A stretch of DNA of 21,907 bases from an uncultured Oscillospiraceae bacterium (GCA_900758315.1 CAAERF010000404.1:1-21907), one strand, 5' to 3'. Shown: positions 1 to 7,347, numbered from the stretch's first letter. Made by a program: numbers and translations. Notes: generated by a model from the letters alone, not told the origin.

Positions 1-1
1 T

Positions 2-886
2 CTTTTTGTCACCGGTGTGGTGGACGGCTATCAGGTCCACCAGGGCCTCACCTTCTGGGTAGCCGCCCTGTTCAGCACCTTCCAGCTCTACGCCGACTTC
101 TCCGGCTGTATGGACATCGCCGCCGGTGTCTCTGAGCTCTTCGGTATCCAGATCGCCAAGAACTTTGACCACCCCTTCACCTCCCGCAGTGTGGCCGAGT
201 GGTGGCGGCGCTGGCACATCACCCTCTGCGCCTGGATGAAGGACTATGTCTACTTCCCGCTGGCGGTGTCCCCCCGGCTGATCAAGATCAGCGGCAAGAT
301 CAAAAAGCTCTGCAACGCCAAGGTTGCCAAGGCCTTTGTCACGGTGATCACGGTGGGCGTGGTCTGGCTGCTCACCGGCATGTGGCACGGCGTGAAATTC
401 TGCTATCTGATCTGGGGCATCTACTACGCCTGTTTCCTGATTGTGGACACCGTATTCCAGCCCCATCATCTCACCGCCCGCCTGGGCATCGACGGGGACT
501 CCACCGCCTGGCATCGCTTCCAGATGGTGCGCACCACCCTGATCTTCTCCATCGGCCGGCTGATCACCGTTCCGGACAACTTCCAGGTCTCTCTGGACAT
601 CTTCCGCAGCATGTTCACCCAGTTTAACCCCTGGATTTTCTGGGATGGCTCCCTGTACACCGCCGGGCTGGATCGGGCCAACTTCATCCTGTCCCTGCTG
701 CTCATCGTATTCCTGCTGGTGGTGGAGCAGTCCCAGATCAAAAACGGCCCGGTACGGGACCGAATCGCCAGGCTGAAGCTGCCGGTGCGCTGGCTGGTCT
801 GGTACGCCGCCCTGGCCGGGATCCTCATCCTGGGCATCTATGGCGCCGGCTACGACGCCAGCAGCTTTGTCTATATGAACTTCTAA
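2..886 (+). CDS. MBOAT family O-acyltransferase (DltB/AlgI-like), 5' partial
   Basis: C-terminal 294 codons of a membrane-bound O-acyltransferase; the frame is open to the window edge, so the start lies outside (a GTG at 17 is internal). Such proteins span the membrane and pass an acyl group from a cytoplasmic carrier to an extracellular polymer. The family signature WWRRWHITLCAWMKDYVYFPL is seen, with its His at 215-217, and the invariant membrane-embedded His lies in LLTGMWHG (386-388). Both are diagnostic of DltB/AlgI-type MBOATs. Several hydrophobic helices follow, near 340-460 and 690-870. Complete relatives are about 450-500 aa, so roughly a third is missing. The next gene, a carrier protein, starts 36 bases downstream, which points to a shared operon and an acyl-carrier donor. 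The family call is firm; the donor and acceptor are inferred. Confidence 0.93.
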   Translation, partial: LFVTGVVDGYQVHQGLTFWVAALFSTFQLYADFSGCMDIAAGVSELFGIQIAKNFDHPFTSRSVAEWWRRWHITLCAWMKDYVYFPLAVSPRLIKISGKIKKLCNAKVAKAFVTVITVGVVWLLTGMWHGVKFCYLIWGIYYACFLIVDTVFQPHHLTARLGIDGDSTAWHRFQMVRTTLIFSIGRLITVPDNFQVSLDIFRSMFTQFNPWIFWDGSLYTAGLDRANFILSLLLIVFLLVVEQSQIKNGPVRDRIARLKLPVRWLVWYAALAGILILGIYGAGYDASSFVYMNF

Positions 887-922
887 CAAAACACATCACA
901 CCTGAACAAGGAGATTTCTGCT

Positions 923-1153
923 ATGAAAGAACAACTGTTGGCACTGCTGAATGAAAACTTCCCGGAGATTGACTTTACCGAGTCCAACGCACTGGTGGAC
1001 GACGGCATCCTGGAATCCATCGTGCTGGTGGAGATCATCTCCACCATCTCTCTGGAAATGGGCATCCTCATTCCCTACGAGGAGATCGTGCCTCAGAACT
1101 TCAACTCCCTGGACGCCATGGCGGCGATGCTGGAGAGGCTGAGCGAGGAATGA
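923..1153 (+). CDS. Acyl carrier protein, DltC-like
   Basis: A 76-aa acidic carrier protein. The motif DDGILESIVLVEII matches the phosphopantetheine attachment site (usually D/G-x-x-D/E-S), placing the prosthetic group on Ser32. Ending the protein soon after a region like EEIVPQNFNSLDAMAAML is typical of DltC-type and stand-alone peptidyl carriers. A strong ribosome site AAGGAG (908-913) lies 9 bases before the ATG. It sits between an MBOAT gene and an AMP-forming ligase gene, and its stop overlaps the ligase start (ATGA), so the two are probably translationally coupled. Its likely role is to hold the acyl group activated by the ligase and hand it to the MBOAT system. It could carry something other than D-alanine, so no dltC symbol is given. 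Confidence 0.92.
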   Translation: MKEQLLALLNENFPEIDFTESNALVDDGILESIVLVEIISTISLEMGILIPYEEIVPQNFNSLDAMAAMLERLSEE

Positions 1154-3177
1154 TTACCCTGGTTGACGCGCTGAACCGCCACGCTGCGGAGCAGCCTGAC
1201 AAAATCGCCGTTCACTTCCGGGACCAGTCTCTGACCTATGCCCAGCTGCGCCGGCAGGCGGCCCTGCTGGGCGGCTACCTCCAGTCCCTGGGCGTGACGG
1301 TCGGGGACCGGATTATGCTCACCGGCGCCTCCCGGCCCGAGTACCTGATCGGCCTGCTGGCAGTCCAGATGATCGGCGGCGTCACGGTGCCGGTGGACCG
1401 GAACCCGAAGCCCGCCACGCTGACCTACATCCACCAGCTCACCGGCGCGAAATACTACCTCTCCACCACCAAAAAGGTGCCGGAGGGCATTGTCTCATAT
1501 ACCTACACCGACGCACTGGCCGCCGCTGTGGAGTTCAATACCGAGGCCCGGCCGGCAGAGGCGGATCCGGACCGTCTGGCGGAGCTGCTCTTCACCACCG
1601 GCACCACCGGCCGTCCCAAGGGGGCCTGTCACACCCTCCGCTGCATCTCCGCCAACATGCACAACACCTTTACCGGCATCGGGATGCGGGCGGACGATAT
1701 TCTGCTGCTCCCTCTGCCCTTGAACCACTCCTTCGGGATGCGGGTCCTCCGGGCCTGTCTGCTGGCCGGCGGCACCATGGTGCTGCAAAATGGCTTCGGC
1801 TTCGCCCGGGAGACCGAGCTAAACATCGAACAGTTCCACTGCAACGCTCTGGCCTGCGTGCCCTCCTCCATGGACCTGATGCTGAGCCAGATGGAGGACC
1901 GGGCCGCCCGGATTTTTGGGCAGCTGCGCTACATCGAGTTCGGCGCCGGTTCCCTCAGCGTCCAGCGCAAGCGCTATCTCACCGAACTGCTCCCCAACAC
2001 CGAGCTGTTCAACACCTGGGGCTCCTCGGAGACCGGCGGCTGTCTCTTCCTCCACGTAAACCGTCAGCTGGACAAGGTGTCCGCTGTGGGCCGTCCGCTG
2101 GAGGGCATTCAGGTGCGGCTGCTGTCCCAGACCGACGGTACACCGTTGGAGGGAACCGGTCCCGATGTGGTGGGCCGGCTGGCGCTCCAGGGCCAGATGC
2201 AGATGGTGGGCTACTACGGCCTGCCCGAGCTGACCGCAGAGACCCTGCAGGACGGCTGGCTGGTCACCAATGACCTGGTATGGCGGGACGACGACGGCTT
2301 TATCTACATGCTGGGCCGGGCCGACGACATCATCAATGTGGGCGGTGAGAAGGCCTCTCCGGTGGAGATCGAAAACGCCGCCTCCGAGTGTCCCGGCGTG
2401 GTGGAGTGCGCCTGTATCGGCGTGGAGGACACCGACGGTATGCTGGGTGAAGTCCCCGCTCTGTACCTGGTGCCGGAGCACGGCGACTTTGATCCCACTG
2501 CAATTACCAAATTCCTCTCTCCCAGGCTGGAGAAGTACAAGCTGCCCAAAAAGTTCGTCCTTGTGGACGCACTGCCCCGAAACGCCATGGGCAAGCTGGA
2601 CCGAAAGGAGCTGCGCCGGATGTGGGCGGACTCCGGCGATCTGAAGCTGACCAACCCGGTGATGGAAAACATCCTGGCCCGGCGGAGCATCCGCAGGTTC
2701 ACCGACCAGCCGGTGCCCCGCCGCCTGATCGAGACCCTGGTCAAGGCGGGCTGGAACGCCCCCACCGGCCACAATCTCCAGACCTGGCGCTTTACGGTAC
2801 TGACCACCCAGCCTGAGATCCTGGCCCTGAAGGAGCTGGTACAGGCCACTGCCAAGCGCTGCAAGACCATCTGCTACGGCTTTGAGAACCCTCAGGCCCT
2901 CATTCTGGTCTCCAACGACCGCCGCAACGCCGACGGTATTCAGGACGCCTCCTGCGCCGCAGAAAACATTCTGCTGGCCGCCACCTCTTTCGGACTGGGC
3001 GCCACCTGGATCAACGCCCTGATGACCCTCTGCGACGAGCCGGAGATCCGCGCCAAGCTGGACAACTACAAAATCCCCAAGACCCACAACGTCTGGGCTA
3101 TGATCGCCGTGGGCTGGCCGGAGGCGCCGGGCAAAGCGCTGGCCCGCAAAACCAACGTGGTACACTTTGTGGACTGA
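1150..3177 (+). CDS. AMP-forming acyl ligase fused to a nitroreductase-family domain
   Basis: A 675-aa two-domain cytoplasmic enzyme. Residues 1-495 form an ANL adenylating domain: phosphate loop FTTGTTGRPKG (148-158), NTWGSSETGG (288-297), the GWLVTND and GRADDIINVGGEK hinge motifs (369-401), and the catalytic Lys482 in NAMGKLDRKEL. Residues 502-675 form an FMN nitroreductase-like domain: NILARRSIRRFTDQPV at its start (phosphate-binding Arg/Ser cluster), NAPTGHNLQTWRF at 536-548, and a C-terminal FGLGATWI...VWAMIAVGWP segment. The ATG overlaps the stop of the carrier gene. The ligase should activate an acid and load it onto the neighbouring carrier. The flavodomain could then oxidise or reduce the tethered group, as nitroreductase-fold oxidases do in some peptide pathways. 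DltA itself has no such domain, so the substrate need not be D-alanine. Domain calls are firm; the chemistry is inference. Confidence 0.9.
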   Translation: MITLVDALNRHAAEQPDKIAVHFRDQSLTYAQLRRQAALLGGYLQSLGVTVGDRIMLTGASRPEYLIGLLAVQMIGGVTVPVDRNPKPATLTYIHQLTGAKYYLSTTKKVPEGIVSYTYTDALAAAVEFNTEARPAEADPDRLAELLFTTGTTGRPKGACHTLRCISANMHNTFTGIGMRADDILLLPLPLNHSFGMRVLRACLLAGGTMVLQNGFGFARETELNIEQFHCNALACVPSSMDLMLSQMEDRAARIFGQLRYIEFGAGSLSVQRKRYLTELLPNTELFNTWGSSETGGCLFLHVNRQLDKVSAVGRPLEGIQVRLLSQTDGTPLEGTGPDVVGRLALQGQMQMVGYYGLPELTAETLQDGWLVTNDLVWRDDDGFIYMLGRADDIINVGGEKASPVEIENAASECPGVVECACIGVEDTDGMLGEVPALYLVPEHGDFDPTAITKFLSPRLEKYKLPKKFVLVDALPRNAMGKLDRKELRRMWADSGDLKLTNPVMENILARRSIRRFTDQPVPRRLIETLVKAGWNAPTGHNLQTWRFTVLTTQPEILALKELVQATAKRCKTICYGFENPQALILVSNDRRNADGIQDASCAAENILLAATSFGLGATWINALMTLCDEPEIRAKLDNYKIPKTHNVWAMIAVGWPEAPGKALARKTNVVHFVD

Positions 3178-3210
3178 CCGCTCTATTCTTTCCAGTACGG
3201 AGGTAACAAA

Positions 3211-4752
3211 ATGAAGCTGAAACGGATTTTGGGCCGTGCTGTGAAGGTTCTGATCTTTTTCCTCATCGCCGCCCTGCTCTTCTGCCTGAGCAACGTCTTT
3301 TTTACCCCCAAGTGGCGGAACACCTGGAGAAGCACCGATACGGTCACCGGCTTCTACGCCCTGGAGAAGGACAGCATTGACACCCTGGTCCTGGGCAGCA
3401 GTCAGATCATCAGCAGCGTCTCCGCCATGCAGCTGTATCAGGAACAGGGCATCCGGGCCTACAGCCTGGGCACAGAGCGCCAGCCTGTGATGGGCTCCTA
3501 TTACCTGCTGAAGGACGCCCTGCGCACCCAGCCCAACATCAGGACGGTGGTGCTGGAGGTGACCGAGCTGTTCGCCCAGTGCAACGAGGCATCCTACCGC
3601 AAGGCCTTTGACTACATGCCGCTGACCTCCGTCAAGTGGGAGGGGATTCAGGAGCGCGTCCGCTGGGCCGAAAAGCTGGATGCGGAAAAGGGTACCCATG
3701 ACGCCCCCACGCTGGCCAGCTATGCCCTGCCGATCCTGTCCTACCATGAGCGCTGGAACGAGCTGTCCCGGGACGATTTCACCTACTTCCTGGAGGACCG
3801 GAGCGACCTGACCCGCGGCCTGACCACCCAGCCGGCCCGGGGCGCCAAGGCGGATTATCTGCCTCTGGACACCGAGAGCACCGCAGTCTGTGCCCAGCCC
3901 GTGGATGAGGCGCTGTACTTCTTCCGGGCGATCTGTACCCTCTGTGAGGAGCAGAATCTCTCCCTGGTGCTGCTGAAAACCCCCCGGCTGGACTGGACCA
4001 TCGAGGAGTACAACACGGTATACGCCCTGGCAAAGGAATACGACATCCCCTACCTGGACTTTAACACGGAAAAGCTGAACCTGGCCATCGGGTTTGACTA
4101 CGGCACCGACATTCTGAAGGGCTCGGAAACCCATCTGAACCTCTCCGGCGCTGGAAAGCTCACCGCTTATCTGGGCAGCTACCTGACCAGGCACTGTCCG
4201 GTGCTGGATGTGCGCACCAACCCCACCTATGACTATATGGCGGAGGATCTGACCGTTTACCGTCAGAATCTCAACGATGCTAATCTGACGCTGGTGGAGG
4301 ACTGCGGCGCCTACCTGTCCCGGCTGTACCGAGACCGGTACTCGGTTCTGGTGGCCGTCACCCCTGCTGAGGCCTGCGCCTATCCCGACAGCGTGAAACG
4401 GTCGCTGGAGCAGTTCGGACTGGATCCCCGGGCCACCGACGGCAGCTGCTATGTGGCCGCCGTAGAACAGGGAACCGTGCTGGCGGACCAGTGGAGCACC
4501 GGAACCGTCACCCAATCGGTCACTCTGAGCGACGGCGTTTACTGCACGCTCACCAGCAGTGGTGGAAAACTGGATCCCAGCTGTTCCATCACCATCGACG
4601 GCACCGAATACGCCGTGAATAAATCGGGCCTGAACATCGTGGTGTACAACCATGAGACCGGCAAGGTTGTGGACAGTGTGGCCTTCCAGTTCACCGAGAC
4701 CGAGACCGAGACAGAGACCGGGCTGGAACTGACCGCAAGTACGGCGCGCTGA
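3211..4752 (+). CDS. Membrane-anchored SGNH/DltD-like protein with C-terminal ILEI-type domain
   Basis: A 513-aa protein with an N-terminal signal anchor (about residues 11-30), so the bulk should lie outside the cell. Residues 55-330 look like an SGNH hydrolase-fold protein of the kind paired with MBOATs: DTLVLGSSQ holds the presumed nucleophile Ser64, and GSETHLNLSGAGKLT holds the presumed catalytic His308. The usual Asp three residues before the His is Ser305 here. Residues about 376-494 resemble the interleukin-like EMT inducer (ILEI/FAM3) domain, chiefly YSVLVAV...SCYVAAVEQG and GLNIVVYNHETGKVVDSVAF. A Thr-Glu repeat follows, near 496-503. The ribosome site GGAGG (3199-3203) is well placed, and a terminator follows at once, closing the operon. 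Its probable role is the extracellular partner of the MBOAT in glycan acylation or deacylation. The ILEI call rests on recalled motif resemblance. Confidence 0.8.
   Translation: MKLKRILGRAVKVLIFFLIAALLFCLSNVFFTPKWRNTWRSTDTVTGFYALEKDSIDTLVLGSSQIISSVSAMQLYQEQGIRAYSLGTERQPVMGSYYLLKDALRTQPNIRTVVLEVTELFAQCNEASYRKAFDYMPLTSVKWEGIQERVRWAEKLDAEKGTHDAPTLASYALPILSYHERWNELSRDDFTYFLEDRSDLTRGLTTQPARGAKADYLPLDTESTAVCAQPVDEALYFFRAICTLCEEQNLSLVLLKTPRLDWTIEEYNTVYALAKEYDIPYLDFNTEKLNLAIGFDYGTDILKGSETHLNLSGAGKLTAYLGSYLTRHCPVLDVRTNPTYDYMAEDLTVYRQNLNDANLTLVEDCGAYLSRLYRDRYSVLVAVTPAEACAYPDSVKRSLEQFGLDPRATDGSCYVAAVEQGTVLADQWSTGTVTQSVTLSDGVYCTLTSSGGKLDPSCSITIDGTEYAVNKSGLNIVVYNHETGKVVDSVAFQFTETETETETGLELTASTAR
4693..4719 (+). 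repeat. Hexanucleotide ACCGAG microsatellite
   Basis: Three ACCGAG units, a variant ACAGAG and a final partial unit encode an alternating Thr-Glu run near the C-terminus of the SGNH/ILEI protein. The unit is six bases, so copy-number change would lengthen or shorten the tail without shifting the frame. Confidence 0.8.
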
Positions 4753-4764
4753 TCCCATGCAAGA

Positions 4765-4798
4765 GATGCCCCCGACAGCAGTCCGGGGGCGTCTTTTT
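4765..4798 (+). terminator. Rho-independent terminator of the acylation operon
   Basis: GCCCCCG (4768-4774) pairs with CGGGGGC (4784-4790), extended outward by GAT/GTC and inward by AC/GT with one bulged base. The run TCTTTTT follows. It starts 13 bases after the SGNH stop codon and separates this operon from bioY. Confidence 0.9.
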
Positions 4799-4807
4799 CA
4801 TTCATTC

Positions 4808-4834
4808 GTCAACCACTGTTCAATTTTAGTTGAC
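4808..4834. promoter_or_regulatory. BirA-like operator upstream of bioY
   Basis: A perfect inverted repeat GTCAAC (4808-4813) and GTTGAC (4829-4834) is separated by 15 bases. Firmicute BirA boxes are GTTAAC-like half-sites with a spacer of about 14-16 bases. The right half overlaps the -35 element of the bioY promoter, so a bound repressor would block polymerase. This suggests biotin-dependent repression of bioY by a bifunctional BirA. Confidence 0.72.
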
Positions 4835-4858
4835 ATTTTATCTCCGGCGCAGTATACT
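4830..4858 (+). promoter_or_regulatory. Sigma-A-type promoter of bioY
   Basis: TTGACA (4830-4835) and TATACT (4853-4858) are separated by exactly 17 bases. The -35 element lies inside the right half of the BirA-like operator. Transcription should start near 4865, giving a short leader before the ribosome site. Confidence 0.85.
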
Positions 4859-4896
4859 GCCACCATAGAATCGAAAGAAGTTGGAGGCATCTCCCT

Positions 4897-5457
4897 ATGA
4901 AAACATCCCGTTGGAATATCCACGATCTCACCCAGATGGCCCTGCTGGTGGCACTGCTCTCAGTGTCCGCCTACATCGCCTTCCCCATTCCCATCACCCT
5001 GGTCAGCGTCACCGCCCAGACTCTGGTTCTCAACCTGACCGCCCTCCTGCTGGACCGGCACAAGGCCGCCATTACCGTGGCCGTTTGGATTCTGCTGGGC
5101 GCGGTGGGCGTACCGGTCTACTCCGGTGGCCGTGGCGGATTGAGCCAGCTCTTTGGTCCCACCGGCGGCTTTATCTTCGCCTTCCTGGTGGCCGCCTACC
5201 TGATCGCACTGCTCAAGGGAGATCACTTCTCCCTGCCCCGCTATCTACTGGTCACCATCTGCGTCGGCATACCCATCATCGATCTGGCCGGCGCCGCCTG
5301 GTACATGGTCTATGCCGACATCGGTTGGGGTACCGCCTTTCTCACCACAGCCCTTCCCTTCCTGCCCGGCGATCTGATCAAGTGCGTCGCCGCCGTCCTG
5401 GTCGCAAAGCCCCTCTCGGTGGCCCTGTCCAAGCTGCGCAAATCCTCCGCAGCCTGA
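4897..5457 (+). CDS. bioY: BioY biotin transporter (ECF S component)
   Basis: A 186-aa hydrophobic protein with about six membrane segments and the BioY signature LGAVGVPVYSGGRGG followed by FGPTGGFIFAF. A second conserved part, TALPFLPGDLIK, lies near the C-terminus. It is the substrate-binding membrane subunit that captures biotin. It normally works with a shared ECF energising module (EcfA, EcfA', EcfT), which is not in this window, though some BioY proteins act alone. The start is set by GGAGG (4883-4887) nine bases before the ATG. The gene is a single-gene unit with its own promoter, operator and terminator. No biotin synthesis genes are near, which fits a scavenger of external biotin. 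Confidence 0.95.
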   Translation: MKTSRWNIHDLTQMALLVALLSVSAYIAFPIPITLVSVTAQTLVLNLTALLLDRHKAAITVAVWILLGAVGVPVYSGGRGGLSQLFGPTGGFIFAFLVAAYLIALLKGDHFSLPRYLLVTICVGIPIIDLAGAAWYMVYADIGWGTAFLTTALPFLPGDLIKCVAAVLVAKPLSVALSKLRKSSAA

Positions 5458-5464
5458 TACACAT

Positions 5465-5506
5465 ATCAAAAGCCTTCCGAAACCAGTCGGAAGGCTTTCT
5501 TGATTT
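5465..5506. terminator. Bidirectional terminator between bioY and the DUF6179-like gene
   Basis: AAAGCCTTCCGA (5469-5480) pairs perfectly with TCGGAAGGCTTT (5487-5498) around a six-base loop; flanking ATCAA/TTGAT adds possible pairing. A run of Ts follows on the + strand and GGCTTTTGAT on the - strand. It sits between two convergent genes and can serve both. Confidence 0.85.
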
Positions 5507-5507
5507 C

Positions 5508-6416
5508 TCAGAAGGTCACGAACAGTCCCTCCAGCGTGTGATGCGTTAACGCCACGTCGAGCCTTGGCAGCAGGGTTTCCGCTGACCGGCGCAGGTACTC
5601 CCGTTCCGCCGGGTCCCGGAACTCCAGAACCTCCCACAGCCGGTCTGCCGCCCGTTCCAGGGCTGCCCTTCGCTCCTGGACGGACAGTGGTTCCAGTTTG
5701 GACTGAAGCAAATCCCGTTCCTCTTGGGACACGCTCAGTCCGGTCACGTCCCGGTCCAGCAGAGCCAGTCCTATCGCGTTTTGCAGCACCGGTTCGTACA
5801 GATTCACCAGCAGATCCTCGTAGTCGGGACAGGCACTTTGGATACACCCCAGAAGCTGGGGCCGCTGGAACCGGTACAGCAGGCTGTTTTCCAGCATCAG
5901 ATGGCTCAGGTAGGTGTTCAGATAGGAAATTCCTTGTAGCCGCTCGCTGACCGGCAGGAACAGCTGGTAGTCAATGGAGCAGTCCACCGTGTGGGCGAAG
6001 AACTGGGGATTGTACCGGCGGAAAAAGGCCAGGATATTCCCCACGGTCTCCCGGTAGGCCCGGTTGGTCACCGCCGGTGGGTGGTCGCAGAGGTACTGGT
6101 ACCGCTTCAGCCCAGCCCGGGTCTCCCCCTCGATGGCGGCCAGCCCCGACTGGATCAGGGCCGGGTAGTCGCCGTGAAGCAGCTGTTCCCACCGGTCCTT
6201 CTCTCTTTCCAGCGCCATTTCCAGGAAGTACATCAGGGAGGTCAGCAGCTCCTGGGCCGTCTCCACCCGCACTGAGCTGCTCTCCTCCATGGTATAGCGC
6301 CAGATCTGACGCTCCAGCAGCTGGGCCAGCTTGCCCTGCATCGCCGCCAGTTCCTCCGGCGTGCCGCTCTCCCACCCAGCTTCTCCCTGGGTCAGTTGGG
6401 TCAGTCTTCGTTCCAC
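5508..6416 (-). CDS. DUF6179-like protein of unknown function
   Basis: A 302-aa, largely helical, soluble protein with no signal peptide, membrane segment or recognised catalytic motif. It is rich in Leu, Arg and Glu. A middle segment (AFFRRYNPQFFAHTVDCSIDYQL and the following ISYLNTYLSHLMLEN) looks conserved. I recall clostridial proteins of this kind being grouped as DUF6179, but that is from memory. The frame could begin at a TTG at 6434. The run GGGGGGAGGAG just upstream of the GTG at 6416 makes the GTG more likely. It overlaps the end of the DUF6323-like gene by 16 bases, so the two are coupled and likely act together. The function is unknown. Confidence 0.72.
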   Translation of the reverse strand: MERRLTQLTQGEAGWESGTPEELAAMQGKLAQLLERQIWRYTMEESSSVRVETAQELLTSLMYFLEMALEREKDRWEQLLHGDYPALIQSGLAAIEGETRAGLKRYQYLCDHPPAVTNRAYRETVGNILAFFRRYNPQFFAHTVDCSIDYQLFLPVSERLQGISYLNTYLSHLMLENSLLYRFQRPQLLGCIQSACPDYEDLLVNLYEPVLQNAIGLALLDRDVTGLSVSQEERDLLQSKLEPLSVQERRAALERAADRLWEVLEFRDPAEREYLRRSAETLLPRLDVALTHHTLEGLFVTF

Positions 6417-6856
6417 AACAACTCCTCCCCCCAATCCGGGTCGGTGAACGCCTCCACCGGCAGGCCGGCCAGGTACTCGGTGGCACCCCGGGCCGGTCCG
6501 TCAAAGAGGCGCTTCATGCTGGCAATCAGCTCGTCGTCGGACAGCCGGTCCCGGCTCTCATTCTTGAAGTAGTAGAACAGCTCTTGCAGGTCTCCCAGCG
6601 ACTCCTCCCAGTTGGCCTGGCAGAGATAGGGAGAGTCACAGAATGCCTCGATCAGCCGCGGCAGGATTCCCTCTCCCAGCTCCACCCGGCCGCTGTCCAG
6701 CAGGGCCTCCTGCCGGCGCCGGGCCAGCGCCCGCATCTGCGGCTCTGACAGGCTCAGTCCGAACCGGGCACTCATGTCATTGCTTTTGCGCAGCCCTTCA
6801 ACGCAGGCTATAGCGCTCCAGCCGCTCAGCTGGGGCAGCATCTGATTCTTATCCAT
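6401..6856 (-). CDS. DUF6323-like protein of unknown function
   Basis: A 151-aa acidic, helical protein. The segments EALLDSGRVELGEGILPRL, FCDSPYLCQANWEESL and LFYYFKNESRDRLSDDEL resemble clostridial proteins I recall as DUF6323. There are no signal peptide or membrane segments. The start chosen is the ATG at 6856, preceded by GAGGTGA about seven bases upstream; the frame extends to 6904 but without a ribosome site. It is the first gene of a two-gene unit with the overlapping DUF6179-like gene. No promoter is convincing: only a weak TTGTCC with an A/T-rich -10 lies upstream. The function is unknown. Confidence 0.75.
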   Translation of the reverse strand: MDKNQMLPQLSGWSAIACVEGLRKSNDMSARFGLSLSEPQMRALARRRQEALLDSGRVELGEGILPRLIEAFCDSPYLCQANWEESLGDLQELFYYFKNESRDRLSDDELIASMKRLFDGPARGATEYLAGLPVEAFTDPDWGEELLWNED

Positions 6857-6942
6857 CCATCTCACCTCTCTATTCTTATTACTACACCGGTGGGAAAAGG
6901 ACAAGACTTGAAATTTTCGCCGTTTTGTGGTAATATAAAGGC

Positions 6943-6976
6943 ACAGAGGGAGCAGAAAAATTTCTGCTCCCTCTGT
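6943..6976 (-). terminator. Long perfect hairpin, probable terminator of the DUF1292 gene
   Basis: ACAGAGGGAGCAGAAA (6943-6958) is exactly complementary to TTTCTGCTCCCTCTGT (6961-6976), a stem of up to 16 bp. It lies 31 bases beyond the DUF1292 stop. The tract after the stem on the - strand (GCCTTTATATT) is only moderately T-rich, so termination is probable rather than certain. Confidence 0.6.
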
Positions 6977-7006
6977 TATTACTTGATTTCGCCGGTATTT
7001 GCGGTT

Positions 7007-7306
7007 TTAGTCCTCGAACTCAAATTCGTCCTTGAACCGCTCCTTGAAGATAGCGTACACTGCGTCCAGGACAGCCTCGTCCTCTACCGCCACATAGGCC
7101 TCTTCCTCGTCGTTTCCTTCGATCTCCTCCACCCGGAGAATGACGATCTCCATGTCCTCCTCTTCCAGAGGGAACAGGACGATATACTGGTCGTCCTGGT
7201 ACTCGATCACGTCCAGAAACTCAAACTGCTCTTCGTTGCCCTCGTCGTCGTGGAGGGTCAGAATGGTGGGCTCCTCTTCCGGAGTCAGATTCTTGTTTTC
7301 GTCCAT
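7007..7306 (-). CDS. DUF1292 domain protein
   Basis: A 99-aa, very acidic protein matching DUF1292, a small family common in Firmicutes. The typical pattern is seen: ILTLHDDEGNEEQFEFLDVIEY, then QYIVLFPLEEED, then EIVILRVEE and a final helix VLDAVYAIFKERF. It is predicted to be a small beta-rich cytoplasmic protein. Family members often sit near alaS, ruvX or mltG, but none is here, so it is a stand-alone unit. The start is fixed by AAGGAG eight bases before the ATG. An extended -10 promoter lies upstream and a long hairpin downstream. The biochemical role of the family is not known. Confidence 0.92.
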   Translation of the reverse strand: MDENKNLTPEEEPTILTLHDDEGNEEQFEFLDVIEYQDDQYIVLFPLEEEDMEIVILRVEEIEGNDEEEAYVAVEDEAVLDAVYAIFKERFKDEFEFED

Positions 7307-7347
7307 ATGCGTTCTCCTTGTCTATATGGTTGATACCGTATCGCCCT

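Noticed and set aside
923..3177. Calling the carrier and ligase dltC and dltA outright
   Set aside because: The ligase has an extra flavodomain and the gene order is unusual, so a D-alanine substrate cannot be assumed.
4693..4719. ACCGAG repeats as a phase-variation switch
   Set aside because: The unit is a multiple of three, so slippage would change tail length but not switch the gene on or off.
1819..4758. A 979-codon open frame on the - strand opposite the ligase and SGNH genes
   Set aside because: It has no plausible domain, is rich in Gly/Gln/His/Val as expected from the complement of GC-rich coding sequence, and crosses two well-supported + strand genes.
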